From Pseudenterobacter timonensis (GTDB lineage: Bacteria > Pseudomonadota > Gammaproteobacteria > Enterobacterales > Enterobacteriaceae), in the NCBI RefSeq assembly GCF_900021175.1, contig NZ_FCOP01000011.1, positions 1,145,947 to 1,209,946 on the forward strand: a stretch of 64,000 nt of DNA. Direction: 5' to 3'. The notes beneath the pieces are model-generated. The model did no database searches and was not told the DNA's origin. It worked only from the letters and a program-made list of their open reading frames with translations. Positions within the stretch are counted from its first letter, which is position 1; each line of letters opens with the position of its first letter. Position numbers and translations under genes: made by a program. Shown in pieces: positions 6,811 to 16,572 of this stretch.

Positions 6811-8496
6811 TTATCCCAGTCCCGGCCAGATGATGATGATCAGCGTACCGGCGAGAGTCAGCAGCACGTTGGCGATGGCGTAGGTGCCCGCGTAGCCCAG
6901 CGCCGGAATGTTGCTGCGCGCGGTGTCGCTGATGATCTCCATCGCCGGGGCGCAGGTGCGGGCGCCCATCATCGCGCCGAAGAGCAGGGCGCGGTTCATG
7001 CGCAGCACGTAGGCGCCGAAGAGGAAGCAGATCACCACCGGCACCAGGCTGACGATTAATCCCGCCACCAGCATCTGCCAGCCGACCGCCCCCAGGCTGT
7101 GGCTGATGCCGCTGCCCGCGCTCAGCCCCACGCCCGCCATAAAGACCATCAGGCCAAACTCTTTCACCATGTTCAGCGCCCCCTGGGGGATATAGCCGAA
7201 GGTAGGGTGATTGGCACGCAGGAAGCCGAGCATAATGCCGGCGAAGAGCAGCCCGGCGGCGTTACCGATGCCGAAGCTAAAGTTGCTGAACTGGAAGGTG
7301 ATCATGCCGATCATCAGGCCGACAATAAAAAAGGCGCAGAAGGCGAGCAGGTCGGTCACCTGGCTGTGAATGGAGATAAAGCCAATGCGATCCGCCACGG
7401 TTTTCACGCGGCGGGCGTCGCCGCTGACCTGCAGCACGTCGCCTTTGTTGAGCACCACGTTATCGTCGATCGGCATCTCAATCTGGCTGCGGATCACGCG
7501 GTTCAAAAAACAGCCGTGGTCGGTCAGCTTCAGCTGCGCCAGGCGGCGGCCCACGGCGTTATGGTTCTTGACCACAATCTCTTCGGTGACGATGCGCATA
7601 TCCAGCAGGTCGCGGTCGAATACCTCTTTGCCGTTGCGAAAGCTCGGGTCGAGCCGCGCGTGGGCATCCGGGTAACCCACCAGCGCGATATCATCCCCCA
7701 TCTGCAGTACCGCGTCGCCGTCCGGGTTCGCCAGAATGCCGTTACGACGGATGCGCTCGATGTAGCAGCCGGTCTGCCGGTAGATACCAAGTTCGCGCAG
7801 GTTTTTTCCATCCGCCCATGCCACCAGCTCCGGCCCGACGCGATAGGCGCGGATCACCGGCAGGTAGACCTTGCGCTTGCTGTCGGTATCCAGACCGCGT
7901 TCGCGGGCGATTTGCTGGGCGCTGGTCTGCAGATCCTGGTGCTGCAGCCTGGGCAGATAGCGCGCGCCGACAATCAGGCTCACAAGGCCGATAAGATAGG
8001 TCAGGGCATAGCCCAGGCTAAGATGATCAAGCGCAATGGAGAGGTCGGCGCTGCTCATTCCGAAGTGGCGCAGGGTATCGCCCGCGCCCACCAGCACCGG
8101 GGTGGAGGTCATGGAGCCCGCCAGCATCCCCGCCGTCAGGCCGATATCCCAGCCAAAGAGCTTGCCCAGCCCCAGGGCAATCAGCAGGGCGCTGCCGACC
8201 ATCACCAGCGCCAGCATCAGGTAGTTCTTGCCGTCGCGAAAGAAAATCGAAAAAAAGTTCGGACCCGCTTCCACGCCGACACAAAAAATAAACAGCATAA
8301 AACCGAGGTTTAGCGCGTCCGTGTTAATGGCGAAATGTTGCTGGCCTAATAATAATGAAACGACTAAAACGCCAATGGAATTACCAAGTTGGATTGATCC
8401 GAGGCGTAATTTGCCCAGACATAAACCCAGCGCGAGTACCACAAATAATAACAGGATGTAATTCCCATTTAACAAGTCTGCGACGTTTATATTCAC
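6811..8496 (-). CDS. ybjL: Aspartate:alanine exchanger-family transporter YbjL
   Basis: An inner-membrane protein of 561 residues with hydrophobic helices at both ends (about 5-185 and 380-560) and a soluble centre (about 200-375) made of two RCK_C/TrkA-C-like domains. The E. coli homologue has the same length and layout. The substrate is not established for YbjL; the family includes AspT, and E. coli YbjL has been linked to dicarboxylate export. The ATG at 8496 has CCTCCG-type pairing upstream on the minus strand (GGAGG-like at about 8502). The gene ends 72 bases upstream of the rybB start on the same strand. It looks complete. Confidence 0.9.
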   Translation of the reverse strand: MNINVADLLNGNYILLLFVVLALGLCLGKLRLGSIQLGNSIGVLVVSLLLGQQHFAINTDALNLGFMLFIFCVGVEAGPNFFSIFFRDGKNYLMLALVMVGSALLIALGLGKLFGWDIGLTAGMLAGSMTSTPVLVGAGDTLRHFGMSSADLSIALDHLSLGYALTYLIGLVSLIVGARYLPRLQHQDLQTSAQQIARERGLDTDSKRKVYLPVIRAYRVGPELVAWADGKNLRELGIYRQTGCYIERIRRNGILANPDGDAVLQMGDDIALVGYPDAHARLDPSFRNGKEVFDRDLLDMRIVTEEIVVKNHNAVGRRLAQLKLTDHGCFLNRVIRSQIEMPIDDNVVLNKGDVLQVSGDARRVKTVADRIGFISIHSQVTDLLAFCAFFIVGLMIGMITFQFSNFSFGIGNAAGLLFAGIMLGFLRANHPTFGYIPQGALNMVKEFGLMVFMAGVGLSAGSGISHSLGAVGWQMLVAGLIVSLVPVVICFLFGAYVLRMNRALLFGAMMGARTCAPAMEIISDTARSNIPALGYAGTYAIANVLLTLAGTLIIIIWPGLG

Positions 8497-8771
8497 GGAG
8501 GCTAACTTCTTGTTTACGAGTAAGTTGTTGAATAAAAGGGCTATTTGGGCTACTGTTTTGAGGCCGAAGGGAAATTTTGAACATTCCGTGCGCTCATCAG
8601 TTCATCCCTAAAACAATATCAGGCGATTAGTGTAATCGTATTAATTATCAACGGCTAGTAGTTCTCGCGCATCGCTGTGCGCGTATGGCAAGGATTGCCA
8701 CACAGCTTTATCTGACTGGGCGTCCACTGGACGAGAGGGTATTTGATAGAGAAGGTGTCAGGAGGGATGGA

Positions 8772-9140
8772 GTGAGCATTAAGCGAAGCTGGATTGGGGT
8801 TATCTGCTGTTTTTTACTCTTCACCGTAGTGTGTCTTTCATTGACCTTTCATCTGAAAGGCGCGTTTCGCGAATCGGGGCGACCTGAGCTGGGGCTGCTC
8901 TTTTTTATCTTACCGGGCGTCATCGCGAGCTTTTTTTCGCGCGGGGAAGAGGTGACGAAATGCCTGCTGGGGGCGATACTGGCCGCACCCGTCTGCCTGG
9001 TGCTGACGCGGCTGCTGTTTGTCACGTCGCGGTCGTTTCTGCAGGAGCTGGCCTGGCTGTTGAGCGGCGTTTTCTGGTGCGCCCTCGGCGCGCTCTGCTT
9101 TCTCTTTATCCGCACCTTTATCCGGCATTATCGGCGCTGA
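8772..9140 (+). CDS. ybjM: Inner-membrane protein YbjM
   Basis: About 122 residues with four hydrophobic segments and the motifs HLKGAFRESG, LLFFILPG and ELAWLLSGVFWCALGALCFL shared with E. coli YbjM. The GTG at 8772 is preferred because AGGAGG lies six bases upstream and it aligns with the E. coli start; a longer frame from 8685 would add an unrelated 29 residues. Function is unknown. Downstream the usual grxA-ybjC pair is missing and nfsA follows within 125 bases. Confidence 0.85.
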   Translation: MSIKRSWIGVICCFLLFTVVCLSLTFHLKGAFRESGRPELGLLFFILPGVIASFFSRGEEVTKCLLGAILAAPVCLVLTRLLFVTSRSFLQELAWLLSGVFWCALGALCFLFIRTFIRHYRR

Positions 9141-9200
9141 TAACCGCCCTCACAGTCAGAGCGTGGTTCCGCTCGCCCGTTTCAGGCTATCTTTCGCCAA

Positions 9201-9228
9201 TTACAGCTTCGTCATCTTTGCCTATACT
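9201..9228 (+). promoter_or_regulatory. Probable nfsA promoter
   Basis: TTACAG (9201-9206) and TATACT (9223-9228) are 16 bases apart and lie 38 bases before the nfsA ATG. In E. coli the promoter controlled by MarA/SoxS lies before ybjC; here ybjC is gone, so this would drive nfsA-rimK-ybjN directly. I see no convincing marbox. Confidence 0.5.
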
Positions 9229-9265
9229 GGCTTCCACTGTTTATAAGAGTCAGAAGAGAGACGAG

Positions 9266-9988
9266 ATGACGCCGACAATCGATCTGTTACGTTCCCACCG
9301 TTCTATCCGCCATTTTACCGATCAGCCGATCGACGACGAGCAGCGGGCGGCCATTGTCGCCAGCGCACAGGCCGCATCCAGCTCCAGCTTCCTGCAGTGT
9401 ACCTCCATTATCCGCGTCACCGATCCCGCCATGCGCGAAGAGCTGGTCACCCTCACCGGCGGCCAGCAGCACGTGGCCCAGGCGGCGGAGTTTTGGGTTT
9501 TCTGCGCTGATTTTAACCGTCATCTGCAGATTTGTCCGGACGCGCAGCTGGGGCTGGCGGAACAGCTGCTGCTGGGGGTGGTCGATACCGCCATGATGGC
9601 ACAAAACGCCATGACGGCGGCGGAGTCGCTGGGTCTTGGCGGCGTCTATATCGGCGGTATCCGTAACAGCATTGAACAGGTGACCGGGCTGCTGAAGCTG
9701 CCGAAGCACGTCCTGCCGCTGTTCGGCCTCTGCCTTGGCTGGCCCGACGATAACCCGGACATCAAGCCGCGCCTGCCTGCCGCGCTGGTGATGCATGAAA
9801 ACCACTATCAGCCGATGGATAGCGAACTGCTGGCGCAGTATGACGAGGAGCTGGCCCACTACTACATGACGCGCGGCAGCAACAACCGTCGCGATACCTG
9901 GAGCGACCATATCCGCCGCACCATCATTAAAGAGAGCCGGCCGTTTATCCTCGACTATCTGCACAAACAGGGCTGGGCAACACGATAG
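9266..9988 (+). CDS. nfsA: Oxygen-insensitive NADPH nitroreductase NfsA
   Basis: A 240-residue flavoprotein, the same length as E. coli NfsA, that reduces nitroaromatics and quinones with NADPH. The N-terminus [19 protein letters not shown] is the classic FMN-binding start, and [13 protein letters not shown] and [13 protein letters not shown] are conserved. ATG 9266 was chosen over much longer upstream extensions because it aligns with the family. It is the first gene of a probable nfsA-rimK-ybjN operon. The C-terminal half keeps the basic residues of the NADPH site ([10 protein letters not shown]). Confidence 0.95.
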   Translation: MTPTIDLLRSHRSIRHFTDQPIDDEQRAAIVASAQAASSSSFLQCTSIIRVTDPAMREELVTLTGGQQHVAQAAEFWVFCADFNRHLQICPDAQLGLAEQLLLGVVDTAMMAQNAMTAAESLGLGGVYIGGIRNSIEQVTGLLKLPKHVLPLFGLCLGWPDDNPDIKPRLPAALVMHENHYQPMDSELLAQYDEELAHYYMTRGSNNRRDTWSDHIRRTIIKESRPFILDYLHKQGWATR

Positions 9989-10058
9989 CCCATTCATCCT
10001 GCGCCTTCCTGCGTGTATGATACGCAGGCATTGGCTAAGTCCTTTAGAGAGGTGCAGG

Positions 10059-10961
10059 GTGAAAATCGCCATATTGTCCCGGGATGGAACGCTCTATTCA
10101 TGTAAACGGCTGATGGAGGCGGCGAAAGCGCGCGGTCATCAGCCAGATATTCTCGATCCGCTGTCGTGCTATATGAATATCAGTCCGGCCGCCTCGTCGA
10201 TTCACTACAAAGGGCGCCAGCTGCCCCACTATGACGCGGTGATCCCGCGCATCGGCTCCCAGATCACCTTCTACGGCACCGCCGCCCTGCGCCAGTTCGA
10301 AATGCTCGGCAGCTATCCCCTGAATGAATCGGTCGCCATTACCCGCGCCCGGGACAAGCTGCGTTCGTTGCAGCTGCTGGCCCGCCAGGGGATCGATCTG
10401 CCGGTTACCGGCATCGCCCACTCCCCGGACGATACCCGCGATCTGATCGACATGGTGGGCGGCGCGCCGCTGGTGGTAAAGCTGGTGGAAGGAACGCAGG
10501 GCATTGGCGTGGTGCTGGCGGAGACGCGGCAGGCGGCGGAAAGCGTCATCGACGCCTTTCGCGGGCTCAATGCCCATATCCTGGTGCAGGAGTATATTGC
10601 CGAGGCGAAGGGGTGCGATATCCGCTGTCTGGTGGTCGGCAACGAGGTAGTTGCCGCCATTGAGCGCCAGGCGAAGGAGGGCGATTTTCGCTCCAATTTG
10701 CACCGGGGCGGCGTGGCGCGTGTCGCCACTATTACCGCCCGGGAGCGGGAGATCGCGATCCTGGCCGCCCAGACGCTGGGGCTGGACGTCGCCGGGGTGG
10801 ATATTCTGCGTGCCCGCCGCGGGCCGCTGGTGATGGAGGTTAACGCCTCCCCCGGTCTGGAGGGCATCGAGACCACCACCGGCATCGACATTGCGGGTAA
10901 GATGATCCAGTGGATCGAACAACACGCCACGCCGGGCTTTTGCCTGAAAACGGGCGGCTGA
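10059..10961 (+). CDS. rimK: Ribosomal protein S6 glutamate ligase RimK
   Basis: An ATP-grasp ligase of 300 residues that adds glutamates to the C-terminus of ribosomal protein S6. Nearly every block matches E. coli Rim[31 protein letters not shown], and the metal-binding [13 protein letters not shown]. The start is the GTG at 10059 ([10 protein letters not shown]) with GAGAGG seven bases upstream; an ATG 14 codons earlier would add residues absent from the family. It lies 70 bases after nfsA in the same direction. Confidence 0.95.
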   Translation: MKIAILSRDGTLYSCKRLMEAAKARGHQPDILDPLSCYMNISPAASSIHYKGRQLPHYDAVIPRIGSQITFYGTAALRQFEMLGSYPLNESVAITRARDKLRSLQLLARQGIDLPVTGIAHSPDDTRDLIDMVGGAPLVVKLVEGTQGIGVVLAETRQAAESVIDAFRGLNAHILVQEYIAEAKGCDIRCLVVGNEVVAAIERQAKEGDFRSNLHRGGVARVATITAREREIAILAAQTLGLDVAGVDILRARRGPLVMEVNASPGLEGIETTTGIDIAGKMIQWIEQHATPGFCLKTGG

Positions 10962-11023
10962 ATAGCAAGCAACGGAATTTTTGCGTACTCTACGCACCGT
11001 AATTAATTAAAGAGGCTGAGTGT

Positions 11024-11500
11024 ATGGATTTACAGGTCGTTCCCACGCTGGATACGTTACGTCAATGGCTTGATGAAGCGGGCATTACCTTTTTCGAGTG
11101 CGACGCCTGCCAGGCGCTGCATCTGCCGCATATGCAAAATTTTGACGGTGTATTCGACGCCAAAGTTGACCTGATCAACGACATCATCCTTTTCACCGCC
11201 CTGGCGGAGGTAAAACCTTCGGCGCTGCTGGCGCTGGCGTCGGACCTGTCGGCAATCAACGCCAGTTCGCTGACGGTCAAAGCGTTTCTCGATATACAGG
11301 ATGATAATCTGCCAAAGCTGGTGGTTTGCCAGTCTTTATATGCCGCTGTTGGGCTATCTTTTAAGCAGTTTGCCGCCTTTATGCGCCAGAGTGAGGAGCA
11401 GATTTCCATGGTGATGCTGGAGGCCAGCGCCCATCATCTGCTCTTTACCGCCGAGGACGACGGCGAGAATAATCATTCATCTGAGCCTTTCCTGCACTAA
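11024..11500 (+). CDS. ybjN: YbjN family stress/regulatory protein
   Basis: A 158-residue soluble protein, identical in length to E. coli YbjN. Conserved stretches are FFECDACQALHLPHMQNFDG, SSLTVKAFLDIQDDNLPKL and RQSEEQISMV. The fold resembles type III secretion chaperones. In E. coli it affects motility, biofilm and stress phenotypes, but its molecular role is unsettled. AAAGAGG precedes the ATG. It ends the nfsA-rimK-ybjN run and is followed by a weak hairpin. Confidence 0.93.
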   Translation: MDLQVVPTLDTLRQWLDEAGITFFECDACQALHLPHMQNFDGVFDAKVDLINDIILFTALAEVKPSALLALASDLSAINASSLTVKAFLDIQDDNLPKLVVCQSLYAAVGLSFKQFAAFMRQSEEQISMVMLEASAHHLLFTAEDDGENNHSSEPFLH

Positions 11501-11517
11501 GCCTGCCTGGCTGACGG

Positions 11518-11539
11518 GTGGCCGCTGCCTGGCGGCTAC
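11518..11539 (+). terminator. Weak hairpin after ybjN
   Basis: GTGGCCGC and GCGGCTAC form an eight-pair stem (one G-T pair) with a six-base loop. Only a weak T run follows, so termination may be partial. Confidence 0.4.
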
Positions 11540-11845
11540 CTTCTGCCATTTTATCTGCTGCGTTTAACCCTCTTTTAAAGAATATTTAACCTCCTTTCTC
11601 GCCGATAGACGCGTGTGGATCGACTCTTCGTGCATAAAAAATTGATAAAAGGCGTTTTTTAAGCTGGGCTATAGCCTGGGACACGGGCTACAGTTATCCT
11701 TGCGAAGCTTAAAAAAGCGAGCACAACTGGCGATGTTTTTTAACGTTTGTCAGGGGCAGAGCGACAAAATATGCACGGTTCTTGCATATCTTCGAATGCA
11801 CAGAATGAGTTCGTCGATTAACGGGCTTTAAGAAGGAATAACAAT
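11540..11845 (+). promoter_or_regulatory. potF leader and promoter region, no gene
   Basis: About 300 bases without an ORF. It is AT-rich in 11570-11670 and carries a small repeat (GGGCTATAGCC at 11667-11677) and the potF ribosome site AAGGAA nine bases before the ATG. I cannot assign a -35/-10 with confidence. Nothing else is seen. Confidence 0.45.
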
Positions 11846-12958
11846 ATGATCGCCTTGAACAAAAAATGGTTATCGGGTCTGGTTGCGGGTGCTCTGATGG
11901 CTGTCTCTGCCGGTACGCTCGCTGCAGAACAAAAAACGCTGCACGTCTACAACTGGTCTGATTATATCGCCCCGGATACGGTGGCGAATTTTGAAAAAGA
12001 GACCGGAATAAAAGTGGTTTATGACGTGTTCGACTCCAACGAGGTGCTGGAAGGTAAGCTAATGGCGGGCAGCACCGGTTTCGATCTGGTGGTTCCTTCC
12101 GCCAGCTTCCTGGAGCGCCAGCTGACGGCGGGGGTCTTTCAGCCGCTGGATAAGAGCAAGCTGCCGGGCTGGAAAAACCTCGACCCGGAAGTGCTGAAGC
12201 TGGTGGCTAAACACGATCCCGAGAATAAATACGCCATGCCTTACCTGTGGGCGACCACCGGTATCGGCTATAACGTCGATAAAGTGAAAGCGGTGCTGGG
12301 CAATGACGTCAAGCTGGATAGCTGGGACGTGGTGCTGAAGCCGGAAAACCTCGAGAAGCTGAAAAGCTGCGGCGTCTCTTTCCTGGATGCGCCGGAAGAG
12401 ATCTTCGCCACCGTGCTTAACTACCTGGGCAAAGATCCCAACAGCACCCGGGCCGATGACTATACCGGCCCGGCGACCGATCTGCTGCTGAAGCTGCGCC
12501 CGAATATCCGCTACTTCCACTCGTCCCAGTACATTAACGATCTGGCTAACGGCGACATCTGCGTGGCGATCGGCTGGGCAGGGGATGTCTGGCAGGCGGC
12601 TAACCGCGCGAAAGAGGCGAAAAACGGCGTGAATGTCTCCTACTTCATCCCGAAAGAGGGGGCGCTGGCCTTCTTCGACGTCTTCGCCATGCCGGCTGAT
12701 GCGAAAAACAAAGAGGAAGCGTATCAGTTCCTCAACTACCTGATGCGCCCGGAGGTGATTGCGCATATCAGCGACCACGTCTACTACGCCAATGGTAACA
12801 AGGCCTCCGTGCCGCTGGTCAGCGAAGCGATCCGCACTAACCCGGCTATTTATCCCCCGGCGGATGTCTTTGCCAAGCTCTTCACCCTGAAGGTTCAGGA
12901 ACCGAAAATTGACCGCGTACGTACCCGTGCGTGGACTAAGGTGAAAAGCGGTAAGTAA
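11846..12958 (+). CDS. potF: Putrescine-binding periplasmic protein PotF
   Basis: A 370-residue ABC substrate-binding protein, equal in length to E. coli PotF. A Sec signal (1-26, ending TLAAE) is followed by LHVYNWSDYIAPDT and YDVFDSNEVLEGKL, the characteristic polyamine-binding N-lobe, and GWAGDVWQAANRA further on. It captures putrescine in the periplasm and delivers it to PotGHI. It is the first gene of potFGHI. A REP-like hairpin separates it from potG, a common device for giving more binding protein than transporter. Confidence 0.96.
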   Translation: MIALNKKWLSGLVAGALMAVSAGTLAAEQKTLHVYNWSDYIAPDTVANFEKETGIKVVYDVFDSNEVLEGKLMAGSTGFDLVVPSASFLERQLTAGVFQPLDKSKLPGWKNLDPEVLKLVAKHDPENKYAMPYLWATTGIGYNVDKVKAVLGNDVKLDSWDVVLKPENLEKLKSCGVSFLDAPEEIFATVLNYLGKDPNSTRADDYTGPATDLLLKLRPNIRYFHSSQYINDLANGDICVAIGWAGDVWQAANRAKEAKNGVNVSYFIPKEGALAFFDVFAMPADAKNKEEAYQFLNYLMRPEVIAHISDHVYYANGNKASVPLVSEAIRTNPAIYPPADVFAKLFTLKVQEPKIDRVRTRAWTKVKSGK

Positions 12959-12975
12959 TTTTCCGTGAGTTGTAA

Positions 12976-13002
12976 GCCGGGCAGGCGTAAGCGCTGCCCG
13001 GC
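12976..13002. repeat. REP-like hairpin between potF and potG
   Basis: GCCGGGCAG and CTGCCCGGC form a perfect nine-pair stem around a nine-base loop, 18 bases after the potF stop. The form is that of enterobacterial REP elements. It probably stabilises potF mRNA against 3' exonucleases. Confidence 0.75.
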
Positions 13003-13059
13003 GACGCGCACCCCAACGGTGCGTTTGCACCAGTTTTGATTTCTGCCGGAGAGCACCCC

Positions 13060-14193
13060 GTGAATGACGCGATCCCCCGCCCGCAGGCGAAACCCCACAA
13101 AGCGCTGACCCCGCTGCTTGAAATCCGTAACCTGACCAAATCTTTCGACGGCCAGCACGCCGTGGATGATGTCAGTCTGACTATCTACAAGGGCGAAATC
13201 TTCGCGCTGCTTGGCGCCTCCGGCTGCGGAAAATCGACGCTGCTGCGCATGCTGGCCGGATTTGAACAGCCCACCGCCGGGCAGATTGTGCTTGATGGCG
13301 TCGATCTCTCCCGCGTGCCGCCCTATCAGCGCCCGATCAATATGATGTTTCAGTCCTACGCGCTGTTTCCGCATATGACGGTGGAGCAGAACATCGCCTT
13401 TGGTCTGAAGCAGGACAAACTGCCGAAGGCGGAGATCGACGCCCGGGTGAGCGAAATGCTGAGCCTCGTGCATATGCAGGAGTTTGCGAAGCGCAAGCCG
13501 CACCAGCTCTCCGGCGGCCAGCGTCAGCGCGTGGCGCTGGCCCGCAGCCTCGCGAAACGGCCAAAGCTGCTGCTGCTTGACGAGCCGATGGGGGCGCTGG
13601 ATAAAAAGCTGCGCGACCGTATGCAGCTGGAGGTGGTGGATATCCTGGAGCGCGTGGGGGTGACCTGCGTGATGGTAACCCATGACCAGGAAGAGGCGAT
13701 GACCATGGCCGGACGCATCGCCATTATGAACCGCGGCAAGTTCGTGCAAATCGGCGAGCCGGAGGAGATCTACGAGCATCCCACCACCCGCTACAGCGCC
13801 GAGTTTATCGGCTCGGTTAACGTCTTTGAGGGGCTGTTAAAAGCGCGCCAGGAGGATGGGCTGGTGATTAGCTCCCCGGGACTAGTGCATCCCCTGAAGG
13901 TCGATCCCGACGTTTCGGTGATGGACAACGTGCCGGTTTACGTCGCCCTGCGCCCGGAAAAAATTATGCTCTGCGACGAGCCGCCCGCCGATGGCTATAA
14001 CTTTGCCGTGGGTGAGGTGGTCCACATCGCCTATCTGGGCGATCTCTCTATCTATCACGTTCGGCTGAAAAGCGGGCAGATGCTAAGCGCCCAGCTGCAG
14101 AACGAACACCGCTACCGTAAAGGGCTGCCGACCTGGGGCGACGAAGTGCGTCTCTGCTGGGATGCGGACAGCTGCGTTGTGCTGACGGTATAA
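13060..14193 (+). CDS. potG: Putrescine ABC transporter ATPase PotG
   Basis: A 377-residue ATPase, the length of E. coli PotG. Walker A is GASGCGKST, the signature is LSGGQRQRVALARSL, Walker B is LLLLDEPMGALD and the switch His is in MVTHDQEEA; a TOBE domain ends the protein. The GTG at 13060 (VNDAIPRPQAK) is used because it aligns with the family; an upstream in-frame ATT-type start would not. It energises uptake with PotH and PotI. Confidence 0.95.
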   Translation: MNDAIPRPQAKPHKALTPLLEIRNLTKSFDGQHAVDDVSLTIYKGEIFALLGASGCGKSTLLRMLAGFEQPTAGQIVLDGVDLSRVPPYQRPINMMFQSYALFPHMTVEQNIAFGLKQDKLPKAEIDARVSEMLSLVHMQEFAKRKPHQLSGGQRQRVALARSLAKRPKLLLLDEPMGALDKKLRDRMQLEVVDILERVGVTCVMVTHDQEEAMTMAGRIAIMNRGKFVQIGEPEEIYEHPTTRYSAEFIGSVNVFEGLLKARQEDGLVISSPGLVHPLKVDPDVSVMDNVPVYVALRPEKIMLCDEPPADGYNFAVGEVVHIAYLGDLSIYHVRLKSGQMLSAQLQNEHRYRKGLPTWGDEVRLCWDADSCVVLTV

Positions 14194-14202
14194 GGAGCGG
14201 CC

Positions 14203-15150
14203 ATGAGTAAACCTGAACCGCCAGCCCGCGCGCCGGGCGGCTTTTCCCGCTGGCTTGCCCACCTGCAGATGGCGCACGGGCGCAAGCTGGTGATCGCCAT
14301 GCCTTACCTCTGGCTGATCCTGCTCTTTTTATTGCCCTTTTTAATTGTCTTTAAGATAAGCCTCGCGGAGATGGCGCGGGCAATCCCGCCTTACACCGAC
14401 CTGATGGAGTGGGCTGACGGGCAGCTCTCCATTACGCTCAACCTCGGGAATTTTCTACAGCTAACCGATGATCCGCTCTATGCGGAGGCCTACCTGCAGT
14501 CGCTGCAGGTGGCGGCGATCTCGACCATCTGCTGCCTGCTGCTGGGCTATCCGCTCGCCTGGGCGGTGGCGCACAGCAAGTCGTCGACGCGCAACATTCT
14601 GCTGCTGCTGGTGATCCTCCCCTCGTGGACCTCGTTTCTGATCCGCGTCTATGCCTGGATGGGGATCCTGAAAAACAACGGCGTGCTCAACAACTTTCTG
14701 CTCTGGCTCGGCGTAATCGACCAGCCACTGACTATTCTGCACACCAATCTGGCGGTCTATATCGGCATCGTCTACGCCTATCTGCCGTTTATGGTGCTGC
14801 CCATCTACACCGCCCTGACGCGTATCGACTACTCGCTGGTGGAGGCGTCGCTGGATCTGGGCGCCAGGCCGCTGAAAACCTTTTTCAGCGTGATTGTGCC
14901 GCTCACGAAAGGGGGCATTATTGCCGGGTCGATGCTGGTCTTTATTCCGGCGGTGGGGGAGTTTGTTATTCCGGAACTGCTCGGCGGGCCGGACAGCATT
15001 ATGATTGGCCGCGTGCTATGGCAGGAGTTCTTTAATAACCGCGACTGGCCGGTCGCCTCGGCGGTGGCCATTGTCATGCTGCTGCTGCTGATTGTGCCGA
15101 TCATGTGGTTCCATAAACATCAGCAAAAACAGACGGGGGAACAGGGATGA
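14203..15150 (+). CDS. potH: Putrescine ABC transporter permease PotH
   Basis: A 315-residue inner-membrane permease with six predicted helices and the EAA loop VEASLDLGARPLKTFFSVIV that docks on PotG. The ATG has AAGGAG eight bases upstream. It overlaps potI by four bases (ATGA). Length and motifs agree with E. coli PotH. Confidence 0.95.
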   Translation: MSKPEPPARAPGGFSRWLAHLQMAHGRKLVIAMPYLWLILLFLLPFLIVFKISLAEMARAIPPYTDLMEWADGQLSITLNLGNFLQLTDDPLYAEAYLQSLQVAAISTICCLLLGYPLAWAVAHSKSSTRNILLLLVILPSWTSFLIRVYAWMGILKNNGVLNNFLLWLGVIDQPLTILHTNLAVYIGIVYAYLPFMVLPIYTALTRIDYSLVEASLDLGARPLKTFFSVIVPLTKGGIIAGSMLVFIPAVGEFVIPELLGGPDSIMIGRVLWQEFFNNRDWPVASAVAIVMLLLLIVPIMWFHKHQQKQTGEQG

Positions 15151-15992
15151 ACAATCTGCCGGTTGTGCGCTCCCCGTGGCGCACTCTTATTCTGGTGCTC
15201 GGCTTTACCTTTCTCTATGCGCCGATGCTGATGCTGGTGATCTACTCCTTCAACAGCTCAAAGCTGGTGACGGTCTGGGCGGGGTGGTCCACCCGCTGGT
15301 ACGGCGAGCTGTTTCGCGATGAGGCGATGATGAGCGCTGTAGGCTTAAGCCTGACCATCGCCGCCTGCGCCGCCACGATGGCGGCGATCCTCGGCACCAT
15401 CGCGGCGGTGGTAATGGTACGCTTCGGGCGCTTTCGCGGCGCTAACGGCTTCGCCTTTATGATCACCGCGCCGCTGGTTATGCCGGATGTGATCACCGGC
15501 CTGTCGCTGCTGCTGCTGTTTGTCGCCCTGGCCCACGCCATCGGATGGCCGGCGGACCGCGGCATGCTCACTATCTGGCTGGCGCACGTTACCTTCTGTA
15601 CCGCCTACGTGGCGGTGGTTATCTCCTCGCGCCTGCGGGAGCTGGACCGCTCCATCGAAGAGGCGGCGATGGATCTGGGGGCGACGCCGCTGAAGGTCTT
15701 TTTTGTCATCACCCTGCCGATGATTATGCCGGCGGTGGTGTCGGGCTGGCTGCTGGCGTTTACCCTCTCGCTGGACGATCTGGTGATCGCGAGCTTCGTC
15801 TCCGGTCCGGGGGCGACCACGCTGCCGATGCTGGTCTTCTCCAGCGTGCGTATGGGGGTCAACCCGGAGATTAACGCCCTGGCGTCTATTATTCTTGGCG
15901 TGGTGGGAATTGTCGGATTTATTGCCTGGTATCTGATGGCGCGCGCGGAAAAGCAGCGGATACGCGATATCCAGCGTGCAAGACGCGGCTGA
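15147..15992 (+). CDS. potI: Putrescine ABC transporter permease PotI
   Basis: A 281-residue permease, the second half of the membrane channel. The EAA loop reads EEAAMDLGATPLKVFFVITL. Six hydrophobic segments are evident. It is translationally coupled to potH and closes the potFGHI operon; the next gene starts 66 bases on. Confidence 0.95.
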   Translation: MNNLPVVRSPWRTLILVLGFTFLYAPMLMLVIYSFNSSKLVTVWAGWSTRWYGELFRDEAMMSAVGLSLTIAACAATMAAILGTIAAVVMVRFGRFRGANGFAFMITAPLVMPDVITGLSLLLLFVALAHAIGWPADRGMLTIWLAHVTFCTAYVAVVISSRLRELDRSIEEAAMDLGATPLKVFFVITLPMIMPAVVSGWLLAFTLSLDDLVIASFVSGPGATTLPMLVFSSVRMGVNPEINALASIILGVVGIVGFIAWYLMARAEKQRIRDIQRARRG

Positions 15993-16058
15993 AGCATCTA
16001 AAATTCCCGGTGATGTGCCGCGCCCGTCGCGGCACTGTTTTTCAGGGAAGCAAAAACA

Positions 16059-16532
16059 GTGGGATTTTTAACGAAAACCAGCTATTCGCATGCTCGTCTG
16101 AACGTTCCTGCTCTGGTGCAGGTGGCGGCGCTCGCCATTATTTTAATTCGCTGCCTCGACCTGCTGATGATCTTTAACCTGCTCGGCGTGCGCGGCGTCA
16201 ATGAGTTTGTTCACCGCAGCGTGCAGACCTGGAGTCTGACGCTGGTTTTTTTCGCCAGCCTGATGTTGGTATTTACCGAGATCTACTGCGCCTTTTCGCT
16301 GGTAAAAGGGAAGAGCTGGGCGCGCTGGATCTACCTGCTGACCCAGATTGTCGCGACCGGCTATCTCTGGGCCGCCTCGCTGGGCTATGGCTATCCTGAG
16401 CTGTTCAGCATTGCGGGCGAAACAAAGGGGGAAATCTTCCACTCGCTGGTAATGCAAAAATTGCCCGACATGCTGGTGCTCTTCCTGCTGTTTGTTCCCG
16501 CCGCCAGCCGACGGTTCTTCCGCCTGCAATAA
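16059..16532 (+). CDS. ybjO: Inner-membrane protein YbjO
   Basis: A 157-residue membrane protein (DUF2593 family) with about four helices. Shared stretches with E. coli YbjO are SHARLNVPALVQVAALAII, HRSVQTWSLTLVF and AASLGYGYPELFSI. The GTG start at 16059 with AGGGA upstream gives a protein a few residues shorter than the 162 of E. coli. Function is unknown. Confidence 0.85.
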   Translation: MGFLTKTSYSHARLNVPALVQVAALAIILIRCLDLLMIFNLLGVRGVNEFVHRSVQTWSLTLVFFASLMLVFTEIYCAFSLVKGKSWARWIYLLTQIVATGYLWAASLGYGYPELFSIAGETKGEIFHSLVMQKLPDMLVLFLLFVPAASRRFFRLQ

Positions 16533-16572
16533 TGTGTATAATCGCAGCCCTCGTTATCCTTAAGGTTTTTCT

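Noticed and set aside
7099..8313. A 404-codon frame on the plus strand, antisense to ybjL
   Set aside because: It is a GC-bias shadow of ybjL: the protein is rich in Gln, His and Ala with no fold, and ybjL on the other strand has clear homology.
9141..9265. Remnant of grxA or ybjC
   Set aside because: I looked for the glutaredoxin CPYC motif on both strands and for the YbjC start and saw neither in the 125 bases.
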